Source: a virus. From it: a stretch of DNA of 50,001 bases. The notes beneath the pieces are model-generated. The model was not told the DNA's origin, ran no database searches, and worked only from the letters and a program-made list of their open reading frames with translations. This document shows, one piece after another, positions 25,404 through 34,940 of this stretch (positions are counted from its first letter, which is position 1; the number at the start of each line of letters is the position of its first letter). Location of the stretch: IMG/VR virus record IMGVR_UViG_3300008267_000300, positions 1 to 50,001 of that record. One strand, 5' to 3'. The position numbers and the translations under genes are program-made.

Positions 25404-26216
25404 ATGTTTGCACCATTAACTATATCATATTCTGACGATGTTCAAGGATGGACATCATTTTGGACATTCAAGCCAGACTTCATGATATTTGCTTCAAATA
25501 ATTTTTATACATTCAAGAATGGAAATTTATTTTTGCATAATGACCCATCAGCTACAAGAACTGTATACTATCCAAACACACCATTTTCGAATTCACCATT
25601 TTGTTCTGTAAGAACAGTGTTTAACGATGACCCATTGGAGGTTAAATTATTTAAGACACTATCTTTAGAAAGTACATCAGCATGGGATGCATATATATTT
25701 ACTGATCTTATATCTGGAAATATTGATGAAAGTTGGTTTCAGTTAAAAGAAGGTGGATTCTTTGCACACATAAGAAGAAACCCTAACTTACCTGGAGCTA
25801 CATTAATAAGCACAAGTCAACTTGACGATTCATTATCAACAAGAATTGTTGGAGTAGGATCAGTATTGAGCACAGGTGCTGGATACATAGAGTTCAGTAG
25901 CTTTCCAAGTCAATCATTCAAGATAACAAATATAGCATTTCCAGATCAACTATATGCGTACACTAACGCTGGTGCATTAACTTATGTTGGTGATGTGTCT
26001 ATTGTTGATAATTCATCAGCAAATCCAAAGATATTTGTTACTGGAGCTGGAGCTGTTGTTCCAAACGTAGGAGACACCATACTGGCTGTTAAAAACTCAA
26101 CAGCTGAGTCTTATGGAGCTAGGGGATACTACATGGATACAACACTAGTATATAATAGTGGTGCTCCAGTTGAATTATTCTACACAGGCGCTACAGTATT
26201 CAAAAGTTTTATGTAA
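25404..26216 (+). CDS. Virion structural protein (tail region), 270 aa
   Basis: Beta-rich protein starting MFAPLTISYSDDVQGWTSFW. The first half contains FYTFKNGNLFLHNDPSATR and WDAYIFTDLISG, a pattern I recognise in structural proteins of Bacteroidota phages ('GWxSFxSFxPD-M---NN-FYTFKxGxLYxH'). The second half is Gly/Ser/Ala-rich with strands and ends in VFKSFM. Probably an accessory tail or fibre protein. It has its own promoter box and is followed after 9 nt by a GNAT gene that also has a promoter box, which overlaps this gene's stop. Confidence 0.65.
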   Translation: MFAPLTISYSDDVQGWTSFWTFKPDFMIFASNNFYTFKNGNLFLHNDPSATRTVYYPNTPFSNSPFCSVRTVFNDDPLEVKLFKTLSLESTSAWDAYIFTDLISGNIDESWFQLKEGGFFAHIRRNPNLPGATLISTSQLDDSLSTRIVGVGSVLSTGAGYIEFSSFPSQSFKITNIAFPDQLYAYTNAGALTYVGDVSIVDNSSANPKIFVTGAGAVVPNVGDTILAVKNSTAESYGARGYYMDTTLVYNSGAPVELFYTGATVFKSFM

Positions 26217-26221
26217 ATTTG
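26214..26221 (+). promoter_or_regulatory. Bacteroidota-type -7 promoter element (TAAATTTG)
   Basis: TAAATTTG overlaps the TAA of the structural gene and ends 4 nt before the next ATG. Same geometry as the box at 25392, which makes it less likely to be chance. Confidence 0.55.
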
Positions 26222-26225
26222 TGAT

Positions 26226-26624
26226 ATGGAAGTCCGATACCTAGTTGAAGACGATTATCATAAGTTATGTGACTGGTGGAAGGATTGGAGATGGCCTGTC
26301 ATATCGAAAGACTTCTTGCCAGAGAATGGTATAGGAGGGCTTATGGTGTCAAGCAATGGAGTTGATGTATGCGCTGGATTTGTGTACATGACAAACTCAA
26401 AGGTTGCTTGGATTGAGTTCATAGTTTCGAACTTCCATTACAGAGAAAAAGACAGAAAGGAGGCCATAGAGTTCTTGATATACTCTCTTTTAGAGATTTG
26501 TAAACAAAAGGGTTTACTTTATGCTTTTTCAACGTTAAAGAGTCCATCTCTAGTAAAGATGTACGAAGAGTGCGGATTCCAAAAGGGGTCAGCAAACACA
26601 ACTGAAATGATAAAGATTTTATAA
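26226..26624 (+). CDS. GNAT-family N-acetyltransferase
   Basis: 132 residues with the GNAT layout: substrate-side helix EDDYHKLCDWWKDW, strands DVCAGFVYMTNSKVAWIEFI (beta 2-4), then the acetyl-CoA helix region REKDRKEAIEFLIYSLLEIC, and a C-terminal strand/helix SLVKMYEECGFQKGS typical of GNAT proteins ('-YEKxGF'). The usual Q/RxxGxG/A loop is degraded (HYREKDR), as in many phage GNATs. Similar small GNATs lie among structural genes of Bacteroidota phages. The target could be a virion or host protein; not identifiable here. Confidence 0.75.
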   Translation: MEVRYLVEDDYHKLCDWWKDWRWPVISKDFLPENGIGGLMVSSNGVDVCAGFVYMTNSKVAWIEFIVSNFHYREKDRKEAIEFLIYSLLEICKQKGLLYAFSTLKSPSLVKMYEECGFQKGSANTTEMIKIL

Positions 26625-26625
26625 T

Positions 26626-26676
26626 ATGGCAGCAGTAACAGGAACAATAGTAGCTTTAGGTGGTTTGGGTGTATAA
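26626..26676 (+). pseudogene. 5' fragment of the ejection-protein gene (frame-shifted)
   Basis: ATG at 26626, one nt after the GNAT stop, reads MAAVTGTIVALGGLGV then TAA. The hydrophobic Gly/Ala/Val start resembles the N-terminus of the internal virion proteins of this type. A minus-one change at 26673 joins it directly to ISEQNAFKQLQVPTLGTQLA, the open frame upstream of the next gene. I read this as the original start of the 198-aa gene, separated by a frameshift or a small deletion. Programmed frameshifting is less likely because no slippery heptamer is present. Confidence 0.5.
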
Positions 26677-26705
26677 GCGAGCAAAACGCATTCAAACAAC
26701 TACAA

Positions 26706-27302
26706 GTGCCAACACTTGGTACTCAGTTAGCACAACAGTCTCAAGCACAAAGAGAGGCGCAGGCAGTCAACATGCTTCAAGGAGCAGGAGCTGAGGGTGT
26801 TATTGGAGGTGTTGGTCAACTTGCACTTGCAGGAGAGCAAGGAGACCTTCAAAATGCAGCTCAACTTGAAAACTTGAAATTTGAGAGAGACGCAATGCAG
26901 GCTCAAGCACAGCAGGGTATTAATCAAAGAAAACAAGATAGAGACTTTAATATTTCATTTGGAGAAAAACAAGACGCTGAAATGAGAAGAGCTCAAGCTG
27001 AAGCTAATAGAAACGCAGCAATTGAAGGAGCAGTTGGGTTTGCTGGTAGTGCACTTACATCTGCATCTAAATTAGTTGGTCCATATGGAAAGAAAAATTT
27101 AGGTCAAGGCGAACTAGGTAAAACTCAATGGACTCCAGAGCAATTTGCTAAATTTGGAAATGTAGGAAAATCTGGAGGAGTAGGGTTAGGAGAAACAACA
27201 GATTTGGACTTTGAATCAATAGGAGGAATGTCCAATCAAAAATTCAAGCAATTTATGAAAGGACTTACTCCAGAACAAAGACAAATGTTATTTAATCAAT
27301 AA
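26706..27302 (+). CDS. Internal virion / ejection protein, N-terminus possibly displaced
   Basis: GTG 26706 is the first candidate start in this frame, but the frame is open to ~26640 with coding-like sequence (ISEQNAFKQLQ). The protein is Gln/Ala/Glu-rich and helical: LAQQSQAQREAQAVNMLQGA, a Gly-rich segment GVIGGVGQLALAG and a coiled coil (~45-105), then a small hydrophobic stretch AVGFAGSALTSASKLVG. This layout (N-terminal PTLG, GVIGGVG and a Q-rich helix) matches a family of podovirus ejection proteins that I recognise from Bacteroidota phages. The true product probably starts at 26626 with a frame change. Confidence 0.65.
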   Translation: MPTLGTQLAQQSQAQREAQAVNMLQGAGAEGVIGGVGQLALAGEQGDLQNAAQLENLKFERDAMQAQAQQGINQRKQDRDFNISFGEKQDAEMRRAQAEANRNAAIEGAVGFAGSALTSASKLVGPYGKKNLGQGELGKTQWTPEQFAKFGNVGKSGGVGLGETTDLDFESIGGMSNQKFKQFMKGLTPEQRQMLFNQ

Positions 27303-27305
27303 TAA

Positions 27306-28739
27306 ATGGCAACAACTAGAAATAATTACGGAACATTCGTGCCAGTTGAAGCAGTTGACTGGGGTAAGGCAATTGGTGGCTTATATAATACCATTGATAA
27401 AATAGGTCTTGACAGAGAGCAACAAAGACAAGAATTAGATAAGTTGATGACTGACTCAATATCAGCCATCAATAACTCTGAATTATTTAAAACACAAAGT
27501 CTACAGGACTATGTATTGGCTGGAGCAGAGAACGGAAGAAACGTCATAAATGACGCTAATAAGAGGCTAAAGGCAGGACAAATAAAACCAGCTGAGTATA
27601 GATCTATTATTAATAACGTAAACTCTTACTGGTCGAACATGTCTAACAGTATGAAGAACTTTGATTCTGTAAACCAAGAGTTACTTCAAAGACAACAACC
27701 AGGAGAGGATGGATCTGCACCTGCTGGGTCAGAGTTTGAAGAGTTCTTGCTTCAAAAACATGCAGGTTTATCTGATTTAAGAAACTCTAACTACATGTTC
27801 AGTCCAGATAGTGGCGAGGGATACATGGTTAAGATTGATCCAGCTACTGGCCAAACTAAAAAAGTTATGAATAGTTTAGCTATAGCTGACAAGTCAAACA
27901 TTATGGACCAAAGATATGACTTTGAAAAGGAAATAGTAACTGCTACCAGAGGTATGAAGCAAGCATACACAATGGAGGATGGGACCGTTACAATAAAAGA
28001 TCCAATGAAAAATCCAGCTGTTGCAAATTCTGTTGTTGCACTAATAACTGGTATGACAAACAACTCAAGAACAACCGCACAGGCACTAGCTAGATATGGA
28101 GGTTATGATTTTTATGAAAATGATGAAGACAGAATGCAGATAATTCAGTCAGCAATAAATGAAGAGGAGCAGTCTAGAAGTATTCTAGGTAAAAAGCCTT
28201 TGACTGAAAGTGAGAAAGAAAACCTTGCTAAAAATGTTTCTGACAGAATGATAAAAGTTTCACTAGATCAAAACAATAGATACCAACCACAGATTACTCC
28301 AGAACAACAGAAGGATGCAGAAGACATTCTGAGAGATTTAATCGTGGCTCAGTTCCCAATGAGCAGAACTGAAGATGAGCCAAGAGCTCCAAGAACAGGT
28401 AGGGGAGGCTCTAAAGATACAGTTGACAAGAAAGCGTTAGGTCTTGCTCAAAGAGTTAAGACAGCACTATCAACTGAAGATAAAAATAAAGCCGTAAATT
28501 CATTAAATGATATTTTTGGAGGTAAAACAACAAAGGTTATTTGGACTGGAAATAGTTTTGCCATTCAAGAATACGACCCTAAAGGACAAAAAAATAGAAG
28601 AGGAGAAGTAACTGGTGGAGCATGGGTCACTAAAATACCAAACATAGGATGGAGTACGTCTGACTTTGGACCAGCACTAGGTTACGGATCTGGTGCGAAT
28701 TTAGAAAAATGGAGCGAAGCTGTTGAATCTTTAAAATAA
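27306..28739 (+). CDS. Internal virion protein (ejection-type), 477 aa
   Basis: Starts MATTRNNYGTFVPVEAVDWG and continues with a long alpha-helical region of charged and Gln-rich segments, with loops containing GEDGSAPAGSEFEEFLLQ and PRAPRTGRGGSKDTVDKK. No membrane segment or catalytic motif. The C-terminus is Gly/Trp-rich (TGGAWVTKIPNIGWSTSDFG). It is located between the 198-aa and the giant ejection-protein genes (4 and 3 nt away), so it is probably one of the set of proteins released from the capsid with DNA. Function beyond that is unknown. Confidence 0.65.
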   Translation: MATTRNNYGTFVPVEAVDWGKAIGGLYNTIDKIGLDREQQRQELDKLMTDSISAINNSELFKTQSLQDYVLAGAENGRNVINDANKRLKAGQIKPAEYRSIINNVNSYWSNMSNSMKNFDSVNQELLQRQQPGEDGSAPAGSEFEEFLLQKHAGLSDLRNSNYMFSPDSGEGYMVKIDPATGQTKKVMNSLAIADKSNIMDQRYDFEKEIVTATRGMKQAYTMEDGTVTIKDPMKNPAVANSVVALITGMTNNSRTTAQALARYGGYDFYENDEDRMQIIQSAINEEEQSRSILGKKPLTESEKENLAKNVSDRMIKVSLDQNNRYQPQITPEQQKDAEDILRDLIVAQFPMSRTEDEPRAPRTGRGGSKDTVDKKALGLAQRVKTALSTEDKNKAVNSLNDIFGGKTTKVIWTGNSFAIQEYDPKGQKNRRGEVTGGAWVTKIPNIGWSTSDFGPALGYGSGANLEKWSEAVESLK

Positions 28740-28742
28740 AAA

Positions 28743-29015
28743 ATGAAAGATATCTTTTCACAATCATCAGATGCATTGGTAGATGGATCTGCCAATCCAC
28801 CAGAAGGACTGCCTGATGGTATATATACATATGAAGGCGTTGATGCCTTGTACAAAAAAGAGAACGGCAGATGGTTTAAAAAGATTGGTCAAGCTAACTA
28901 TGCTCCATTGCAGTCTGGTGATGTTCAAGAGAGGATAAAACTACTTGAAGAGAAGGCCGTAGCAGTTCCGTCCAACAGTATAAAGATGTATTTGAGGCAA
29001 AAGAGAGCCCTCTAG
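28743..29015 (+). CDS. N-terminal fragment of giant polyvalent ejection protein
   Basis: 90 residues starting MKDIFSQSSDALVDGSANPP then DGIYTYEGVDALYKKENGRW, a small folded domain (GIYTYEG--ALYKK--GRWFKK) that recurs at the N-terminus of giant phage virion proteins. After ~residue 77 the frame runs into RQKRAL and a stop. A minus-one change at 28976 would instead read NQYKDVFEAKESPLVKQVEP and continue without a stop into the 1917-aa frame. The two are therefore best treated as one gene broken here by an indel, a sequencing error or, less likely, a programmed shift. Confidence 0.6.
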   Translation: MKDIFSQSSDALVDGSANPPEGLPDGIYTYEGVDALYKKENGRWFKKIGQANYAPLQSGDVQERIKLLEEKAVAVPSNSIKMYLRQKRAL

Positions 29016-29143
29016 TTAAACAGGTTGAGCCAGTAAAAAAAGCTGATGAGTATAAGATAGACGAGAACAATGGAGTTCAGACATGGCAGAAAAAGAAAGA
29101 GGTAAAGATTCAAGAAAGAATTGACCCTAAGACTGGACAGCCA

Positions 29144-32100
29144 ATGGGTATGTCGTATGTAAATGTATACGAAGACGTTACCGATCCAAAAAAGGTAGCT
29201 GAACTAAACAAGAAGAACGGAACACAGGCATCAACAGATAAGGAGCAACAAATATTTACTGGATATCCAGGTCAAGAAGGAAGTGAATACCGTATTAATG
29301 ATGACGGACTATGGGAGACAAAGAGACCAGGTTCAAACGAGTTCTTAACTATAGTTAACCCAAAATCTGTTAGCGCATTAAACGCACACTTCAAGCAAAA
29401 TGCTGAGGTGTTTGATGACAAGAAAGCTGAAGAGATAAAAGAAAAGAACGAGTACATCAATAATTTTAATATTAGATTAAATAATATTAATAAAGACCTT
29501 ATAGGTGGAAGCGAGGAAAATGCTGTTGAAACATTAAGTAAATTATTTCCAGAGTTTAAGTTTGAAAAGACTGGAATAATGACCGACAACATTAAAGTGT
29601 CTAAGATAAATAATGGTGTTACTGTTGCTAGTGATGAGATTTCTTTAGATAATTTCTTTGATAATGCAGATAAGCAAAATGCTAAAGTACTAAAGGACTG
29701 GTTAAGAACTAATGTTATATCAGACTTAAACAATTCTTACAAGGCGTACAACGAGGCTGTGGCTGGTGTAGAGAAAAGAATATCTGAAACAATATACGGT
29801 CAAGATCCTGAGATATCAAAGGTAGTATCTGACGCAACATCTTTAGATAAAACAATACTAAACGAGCAGATCAGAAGAGATGTATCTGGCCTATCGTCTG
29901 TGTTCTTTCCAGAAGAAACAAAAAAAGCTAAAGAAGCTGGAGAACAACTAACAAAGGACTATGCTAAGGTAGTAAGAGACACGTATGCCAGAGTAAAGGA
30001 CAAGTCAAAAGAAGAGCAGGCAACTGCGTTCATGGCTATTAAGACTGACGACATTATAATCAATGCCGCAAACAATTACTCTAATGAGGTTAAGGACAAC
30101 TACAATACGTTTGTATCTCAACAAAAAAACTTCAATCAATACGTAAATGACATAAACGCTAAACTTAAGTCTGGAGAAATATCGCAAGAGGAATACGACA
30201 ACAACTACAGACAGAAAATTAAGGATGGTGCTGCTGACTTAGAGATGAAAGGAGAAAAGGTAAAGGGAGACCTTACCTCATTAAACTATTACGTAAAGGG
30301 TTCAGAGAAGGCTATTGCTTCTAACCTTATGATAAAGGAGATGACTGGAACGACTGCTGGTGCATTTGGCAGAAGTATAGTTGACGGAGCTATGTCTGTT
30401 CCAACTTTTATAGCTGGAATGAACAAGGAGCAGAGAACAGAATTTGTTAACTCTATCGTTGGTGTTGGAACTACAGAGCAGTACATGCAGTCAAAAGATA
30501 GATCTATTCTAACTACCGCAGCACTATCAATTGTTAAGTCAATTTCTGCAATGACAGTAGGTAAAGCCCTTGGTTCATTGACAGGTGTTCCAGGAGCAGC
30601 AGAAGTAGGTTCATACATATCATTATATGCAATGGGGTATAATGAGATGAGAGACAGTCTAGATGGAATCGGTGACATATCATCAGAAGATAAGGTATTA
30701 ATGTCATCGCTATATGCACTAGTTGGTGCTGGCCTTGAGAACTACGGATTAAGTTATTTAACACAAAAGACTGTAGCTAAAAGAGCTGCATCAAGCTGGA
30801 TACTAAAGAATGCATTTTCTCAGCTATCAAAGAATGCTAGCAAAGAAATGATCGAGGCACAGATCATGAACAGTACAAAGCTATATGCAACCAGAGCTGC
30901 CATAACAACAGCAGGCAGTTCTGCTGTAGAAGCTGGAGTAGAGATGTCACAGGCTGCTGCTCAAAAATTAGTTCAAGAAGCTTACGATCAAATAAAAGGA
31001 ACTGAATACTTTAATAATGAATCGGCTTGGAAGATAGCTGGAGATATTTTATATGAAGGTGAAATAGGTCTATTAGGTGCTGGTATGGTAGAGTCTGCTC
31101 AACAATCTGTAGACGTACTATCTCGTGGAGTAAACGCACTAAAAAATAACGATCAGATAAAGCTATTAATTACATCTGCTAACGTTGAAGGAATTGACAA
31201 TGCACTACTTACAAACTTAAAGGCAAGTATGCTTAGTGGCAAAATGTCAAAGGGCGAGGCGAAAGAAATTGTAGAGTCATTCAAAGAGATAAAAGGAAAA
31301 ATAAACTCTATGCCAGAGGATATGTCTATTGACAATAAGTCTGTGGCACTAGATCTAATGATAGAGAGAGACAATCTAAATAAAAAGATTGAGGGTAAGG
31401 ATCCTTTCCTTGTTGTAAAGGAGAAGGAGAGAATAGGTCAGATTAATGAACAACTTAAAAATTTAGGAAATGCCGTACAAGAGCCAAGCACAGAGGGCGT
31501 TCTTCAACGCGAACAGGAAGGAGTTACAGAAGCAGGGGGTGAACGTGGAGGAGTGGAACCAATCGTCCAAGGGGAAGAAGTTACCAAAGAAGGTGAAGCC
31601 ACCCAAAAAGAAGTAGTTCCAGGAGCTACTGCAAAGATTGCTGACGTAGACATCGTATATCCAACAGAACCACAGGCAGAAGAGAGAAAAGCGTTTAGAT
31701 CTACCAGTGAGTACGTTGAGAACGCATCTAAAGAACTTCCAGTTGAAGACGTAGAGACGTTGACAAAAGAACTTGACGGTGATTTCGGTTTACTTACCGC
31801 TGAAAACCCAATGGCCCAACCTCTTACCGAGGAAGAAAACAAACAGCTAAACCAAAAGGCTGAGGAGTGGCTTACTGGAAGAGGATACAATCCAAGACGT
31901 GTAACTGGAAAGTATGGACAGGCAGAGAACTCTTTCTTTGTTCCTAACCTAACAAGACAGGATGCCATTGACTTTGCTAAACAGTTCAACCAAGAGGCTG
32001 TCGCACACTCTGACGGATTGGTGTACCAGGACGGTTCAATGAATCCAAGGGTAAAGGCTGACGACAATCTAAGCTTTACTGAGAGCTATAGTCCAGACTC

Positions 32101-34897
32101 TGACTTTGTTTCTGTAGTGAATACAAAGGATGGCCTAAAGACATTCTCTATTGGATACAACTTTGACCAGAAGGTAATGCCAGAGCAACAGGCTGCTACT
32201 CAAAAACCAATGACTGGAACTGTTGTTTATGGAACAAGTAAAGAGATAGACGAGATATCTTCTAGGATACCAGAAAAAAGAATGTCTAAGATAATATCAA
32301 ATGCAGCAAAGTCTATATCAAAGATAATACCTAACACCAAAATAATAGTTCATGATACAGACGAATCATTTTCAAGTGCTACTGGTGTTAATGACTCGGC
32401 TGGATTTTATAGCAATAATGAGATACACATAAACTTAAACAAGGCAAACTCAAGAACAGTTGCTCACGAGGTGTTTCATGCTTTGTTGCTTAACTCAGTA
32501 AAAACAGACGAACGTGCCGCAGTTGTAACTAAAAAAATGATTGATGCGGTTTCGCCTAAATTAGCAAAGAATCCAACCATAAAAAAATACTTAGATGATT
32601 TTGCTAGTAATTACGAAGAAAATATAAAGGATGAGGAGAAGTTGGCCGAACTAGTTGGAAAACTAGCAGAGCAGTACAACTCGTTCCCAACATCACTAAA
32701 AGATATAATAAAAAGATGGTTAGATAGTTTAGCTAAGATCGTAGGAATAAATCAAATAAACAATAACGAAGTTTATGATGTATTAAATACTATAGCTAAA
32801 AAAACAACCACAGGAAATGAGATAACAGAATCTGACTTAAATATAATAAAGTCTATTGATGATGGAAGTCTTTTTGATAATGAATATGTACATACTAACG
32901 GTGTTGTTGTAGACAAACCTTCAGGAAGAAAGTCTATAACAACTAACACAGTAATAAAAGAGTCTGATATAATAGATCAAAAAACTTTAGAAGGTAAACC
33001 ATTAGAGGTATTTTATTATGACAACTTTACAAGTTCACCATATAAAGTAAAAAATAGAGTTTCTGGAACTGAAGTAGAAAGACAAGGAGAGGGGGGACCA
33101 GGTTATTCATATAGAGAAGAAATCAAGAAAGCTGGAATAATAGCTGCATTTACTACAGTAACAAAAGTATTAAATATAATAGATGGCATCAGATCAAGAA
33201 ATGAAATAGCTGGACAACCAGCAGTTATTGGAGTTACACTTCAAAATAAAGAAACTGGACACTTAGGAAATAAAACAACAGCAAGAGACTTTTATGATCC
33301 TAAAGATGGTGCTATAGTAACGGCAATAAATGATGGTATTATTACAGAAGAAGATGCCGTTAAGATGTTAAAAGGTGCTGTATCGTCTTACGAATCAACA
33401 AAAAAAGGTAAGGATCCTAAGTCATCATTAGGATTTAGTTCAAATGATTTTAATTCAATAAGTGAATTCTTTGATAAGATATACTCTATATCTTTTGAAA
33501 GAAGAGGCACATTTAACTCAATAATAATACCATCAAAATCAGATTTAAAAATTAATAAGTCAACAAAGCCATATATAATAAAATGGCTAGATTCTGGAAT
33601 TCCAACACTTAATGATTACTACGAGGAAACTTCAGAGTCATATACAAAAAATGCTGAACCACATGACATAGTAAAGTACTTAAGTCCTAACTTAGATAAA
33701 ATAGGAATAAGTAGTTCAGTTGAAGTATCTGATGCTGAATTATCTAGGGCAAAAAAGATGGGAATTGAAATAGTTACCATTGATGATAATTTATCTCATA
33801 CGTCATATCCAGTTGCTCTATTTGGTGAAAACATTGGTATACCTTCAAAGTTTAACTCTGTAAGAGAAATGGCTAATGACTGGGATGTACCTAATCCATT
33901 CTTTAAAGCTGGAAGAAGATCAAATAAGGCTACTCCAGTTATAGTTGGTAAGTTAGGTGATACTAGTAGAACTCCTTCTCCTAGAAAACAGAAAGTACTT
34001 ACAGAAAGTGTAGAGAAAAGACTTACTGAAGATGGAAATGGTAACTACGTATTCCATCACTACTCAAGCTCAAAGAGAGACTCAATAAAACCAACTACTG
34101 GTGACGGTAGCTTTATGGTTTCTAAGGAAGAAGCATCTGCACTAGCTAGTGTAAACGGTGTTGCACAGTACTACGCAATGGCTGATCAAAAAGAACAGGG
34201 GACTGGTAATGTTCAGCATACAGTACTTGTTCCTATGGATGAGGTATACTACCTACAAGAAGACAAGTTAAACCTATACGATAAGGCAAAAGAAGAGTTC
34301 CAAAAGGCTAGACCAGGACAGGCTTTTAATCCTAACTATCAAGCTGCATGGATTGGAAAGGTAGCCAACGACATGGGATATAAGATGCTCGTTAGCGAGT
34401 GGAGAAATGGAGAACTTAGAGCTCAAACAACACTAGAGTTAAAGCCAGAGGCCAATAATATAGAGATGAAACCTAGAGAAAAGGTGACGTTTAATGTTGG
34501 TGACAAGGTAAATGTATTTGGTGACGATGCTGTTGTGACAGAAGTGAACGGTGATATCGTATCCTACAAGGGAGACAGATCATCAGGATCTATTAATGTA
34601 GTTCGAAGCAAGCAGTCAATAAAAAAGATAACATCTGCTAGATTTCAGAAACAATCTAAAGACGAGGCATTCCAAGATGCCAAGGATATACACGAGAAGT
34701 CATTCAAAAGATTTAAGGACGATAAAAGAGCAATAGCAAACGCTGTAAATAATCTTGAGAAGTCAAAGTGGTACAGAGATGCTGACGATATGCAGAGAGA
34801 AGAGGCCGTAAGAGAAATAAGAAAGTTCTTCGGAGAAAAACTAAAGGCTGGCTGCCGCAATTCGCGACCAGGTAAGACTACAGGCACGATCATCTAG
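29144..34897 (+). CDS. Giant polyvalent virion protein, middle section (HExxH peptidase-like)
   Basis: 1917 residues from the first ATG, but the frame is open from 28949 and coding-like from ~28976. Visible parts: helical region ~90-330; a hydrophobic/Ala-rich helical stretch ~400-650 that could insert in membranes (e.g. SLTGVPGAAEVGSYISLYAM); coiled coil and linker ~690-890; a small alpha/beta domain ~900-1030; a zincin-like motif SRTVAHEVFHALL (H1108, E1109, H1112; candidate third ligand E1165 or E1169); a mixed domain ~1260-1620 with DPKDGAIVTAINDG; a domain ~1630-1765 starting VFHHYSSSKRDSIKP; a barrel-like KVTFNVGDKVNVFGDD segment. Arrays of this kind match the 'polyvalent protein' concept for virion-delivered effectors. 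Ends in CRNSRPGKTTGTII after a second frame change near 34850. Confidence 0.7.
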   Translation: MGMSYVNVYEDVTDPKKVAELNKKNGTQASTDKEQQIFTGYPGQEGSEYRINDDGLWETKRPGSNEFLTIVNPKSVSALNAHFKQNAEVFDDKKAEEIKEKNEYINNFNIRLNNINKDLIGGSEENAVETLSKLFPEFKFEKTGIMTDNIKVSKINNGVTVASDEISLDNFFDNADKQNAKVLKDWLRTNVISDLNNSYKAYNEAVAGVEKRISETIYGQDPEISKVVSDATSLDKTILNEQIRRDVSGLSSVFFPEETKKAKEAGEQLTKDYAKVVRDTYARVKDKSKEEQATAFMAIKTDDIIINAANNYSNEVKDNYNTFVSQQKNFNQYVNDINAKLKSGEISQEEYDNNYRQKIKDGAADLEMKGEKVKGDLTSLNYYVKGSEKAIASNLMIKEMTGTTAGAFGRSIVDGAMSVPTFIAGMNKEQRTEFVNSIVGVGTTEQYMQSKDRSILTTAALSIVKSISAMTVGKALGSLTGVPGAAEVGSYISLYAMGYNEMRDSLDGIGDISSEDKVLMSSLYALVGAGLENYGLSYLTQKTVAKRAASSWILKNAFSQLSKNASKEMIEAQIMNSTKLYATRAAITTAGSSAVEAGVEMSQAAAQKLVQEAYDQIKGTEYFNNESAWKIAGDILYEGEIGLLGAGMVESAQQSVDVLSRGVNALKNNDQIKLLITSANVEGIDNALLTNLKASMLSGKMSKGEAKEIVESFKEIKGKINSMPEDMSIDNKSVALDLMIERDNLNKKIEGKDPFLVVKEKERIGQINEQLKNLGNAVQEPSTEGVLQREQEGVTEAGGERGGVEPIVQGEEVTKEGEATQKEVVPGATAKIADVDIVYPTEPQAEERKAFRSTSEYVENASKELPVEDVETLTKELDGDFGLLTAENPMAQPLTEEENKQLNQKAEEWLTGRGYNPRRVTGKYGQAENSFFVPNLTRQDAIDFAKQFNQEAVAHSDGLVYQDGSMNPRVKADDNLSFTESYSPDSDFVSVVNTKDGLKTFSIGYNFDQKVMPEQQAATQKPMTGTVVYGTSKEIDEISSRIPEKRMSKIISNAAKSISKIIPNTKIIVHDTDESFSSATGVNDSAGFYSNNEIHINLNKANSRTVAHEVFHALLLNSVKTDERAAVVTKKMIDAVSPKLAKNPTIKKYLDDFASNYEENIKDEEKLAELVGKLAEQYNSFPTSLKDIIKRWLDSLAKIVGINQINNNEVYDVLNTIAKKTTTGNEITESDLNIIKSIDDGSLFDNEYVHTNGVVVDKPSGRKSITTNTVIKESDIIDQKTLEGKPLEVFYYDNFTSSPYKVKNRVSGTEVERQGEGGPGYSYREEIKKAGIIAAFTTVTKVLNIIDGIRSRNEIAGQPAVIGVTLQNKETGHLGNKTTARDFYDPKDGAIVTAINDGIITEEDAVKMLKGAVSSYESTKKGKDPKSSLGFSSNDFNSISEFFDKIYSISFERRGTFNSIIIPSKSDLKINKSTKPYIIKWLDSGIPTLNDYYEETSESYTKNAEPHDIVKYLSPNLDKIGISSSVEVSDAELSRAKKMGIEIVTIDDNLSHTSYPVALFGENIGIPSKFNSVREMANDWDVPNPFFKAGRRSNKATPVIVGKLGDTSRTPSPRKQKVLTESVEKRLTEDGNGNYVFHHYSSSKRDSIKPTTGDGSFMVSKEEASALASVNGVAQYYAMADQKEQGTGNVQHTVLVPMDEVYYLQEDKLNLYDKAKEEFQKARPGQAFNPNYQAAWIGKVANDMGYKMLVSEWRNGELRAQTTLELKPEANNIEMKPREKVTFNVGDKVNVFGDDAVVTEVNGDIVSYKGDRSSGSINVVRSKQSIKKITSARFQKQSKDEAFQDAKDIHEKSFKRFKDDKRAIANAVNNLEKSKWYRDADDMQREEAVREIRKFFGEKLKAGCRNSRPGKTTGTII

Positions 34898-34940
34898 AGA
34901 GACAGCCAAGAACATTAACGACAGACGTAAGGCTCTTGGA

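Noticed and set aside
31504-32067. Minus-strand open frame of 187 codons inside the giant protein gene
   Set aside because: Shadow frame with Ser/Leu/Cys-rich composition opposite a charged helical protein; no independent support.
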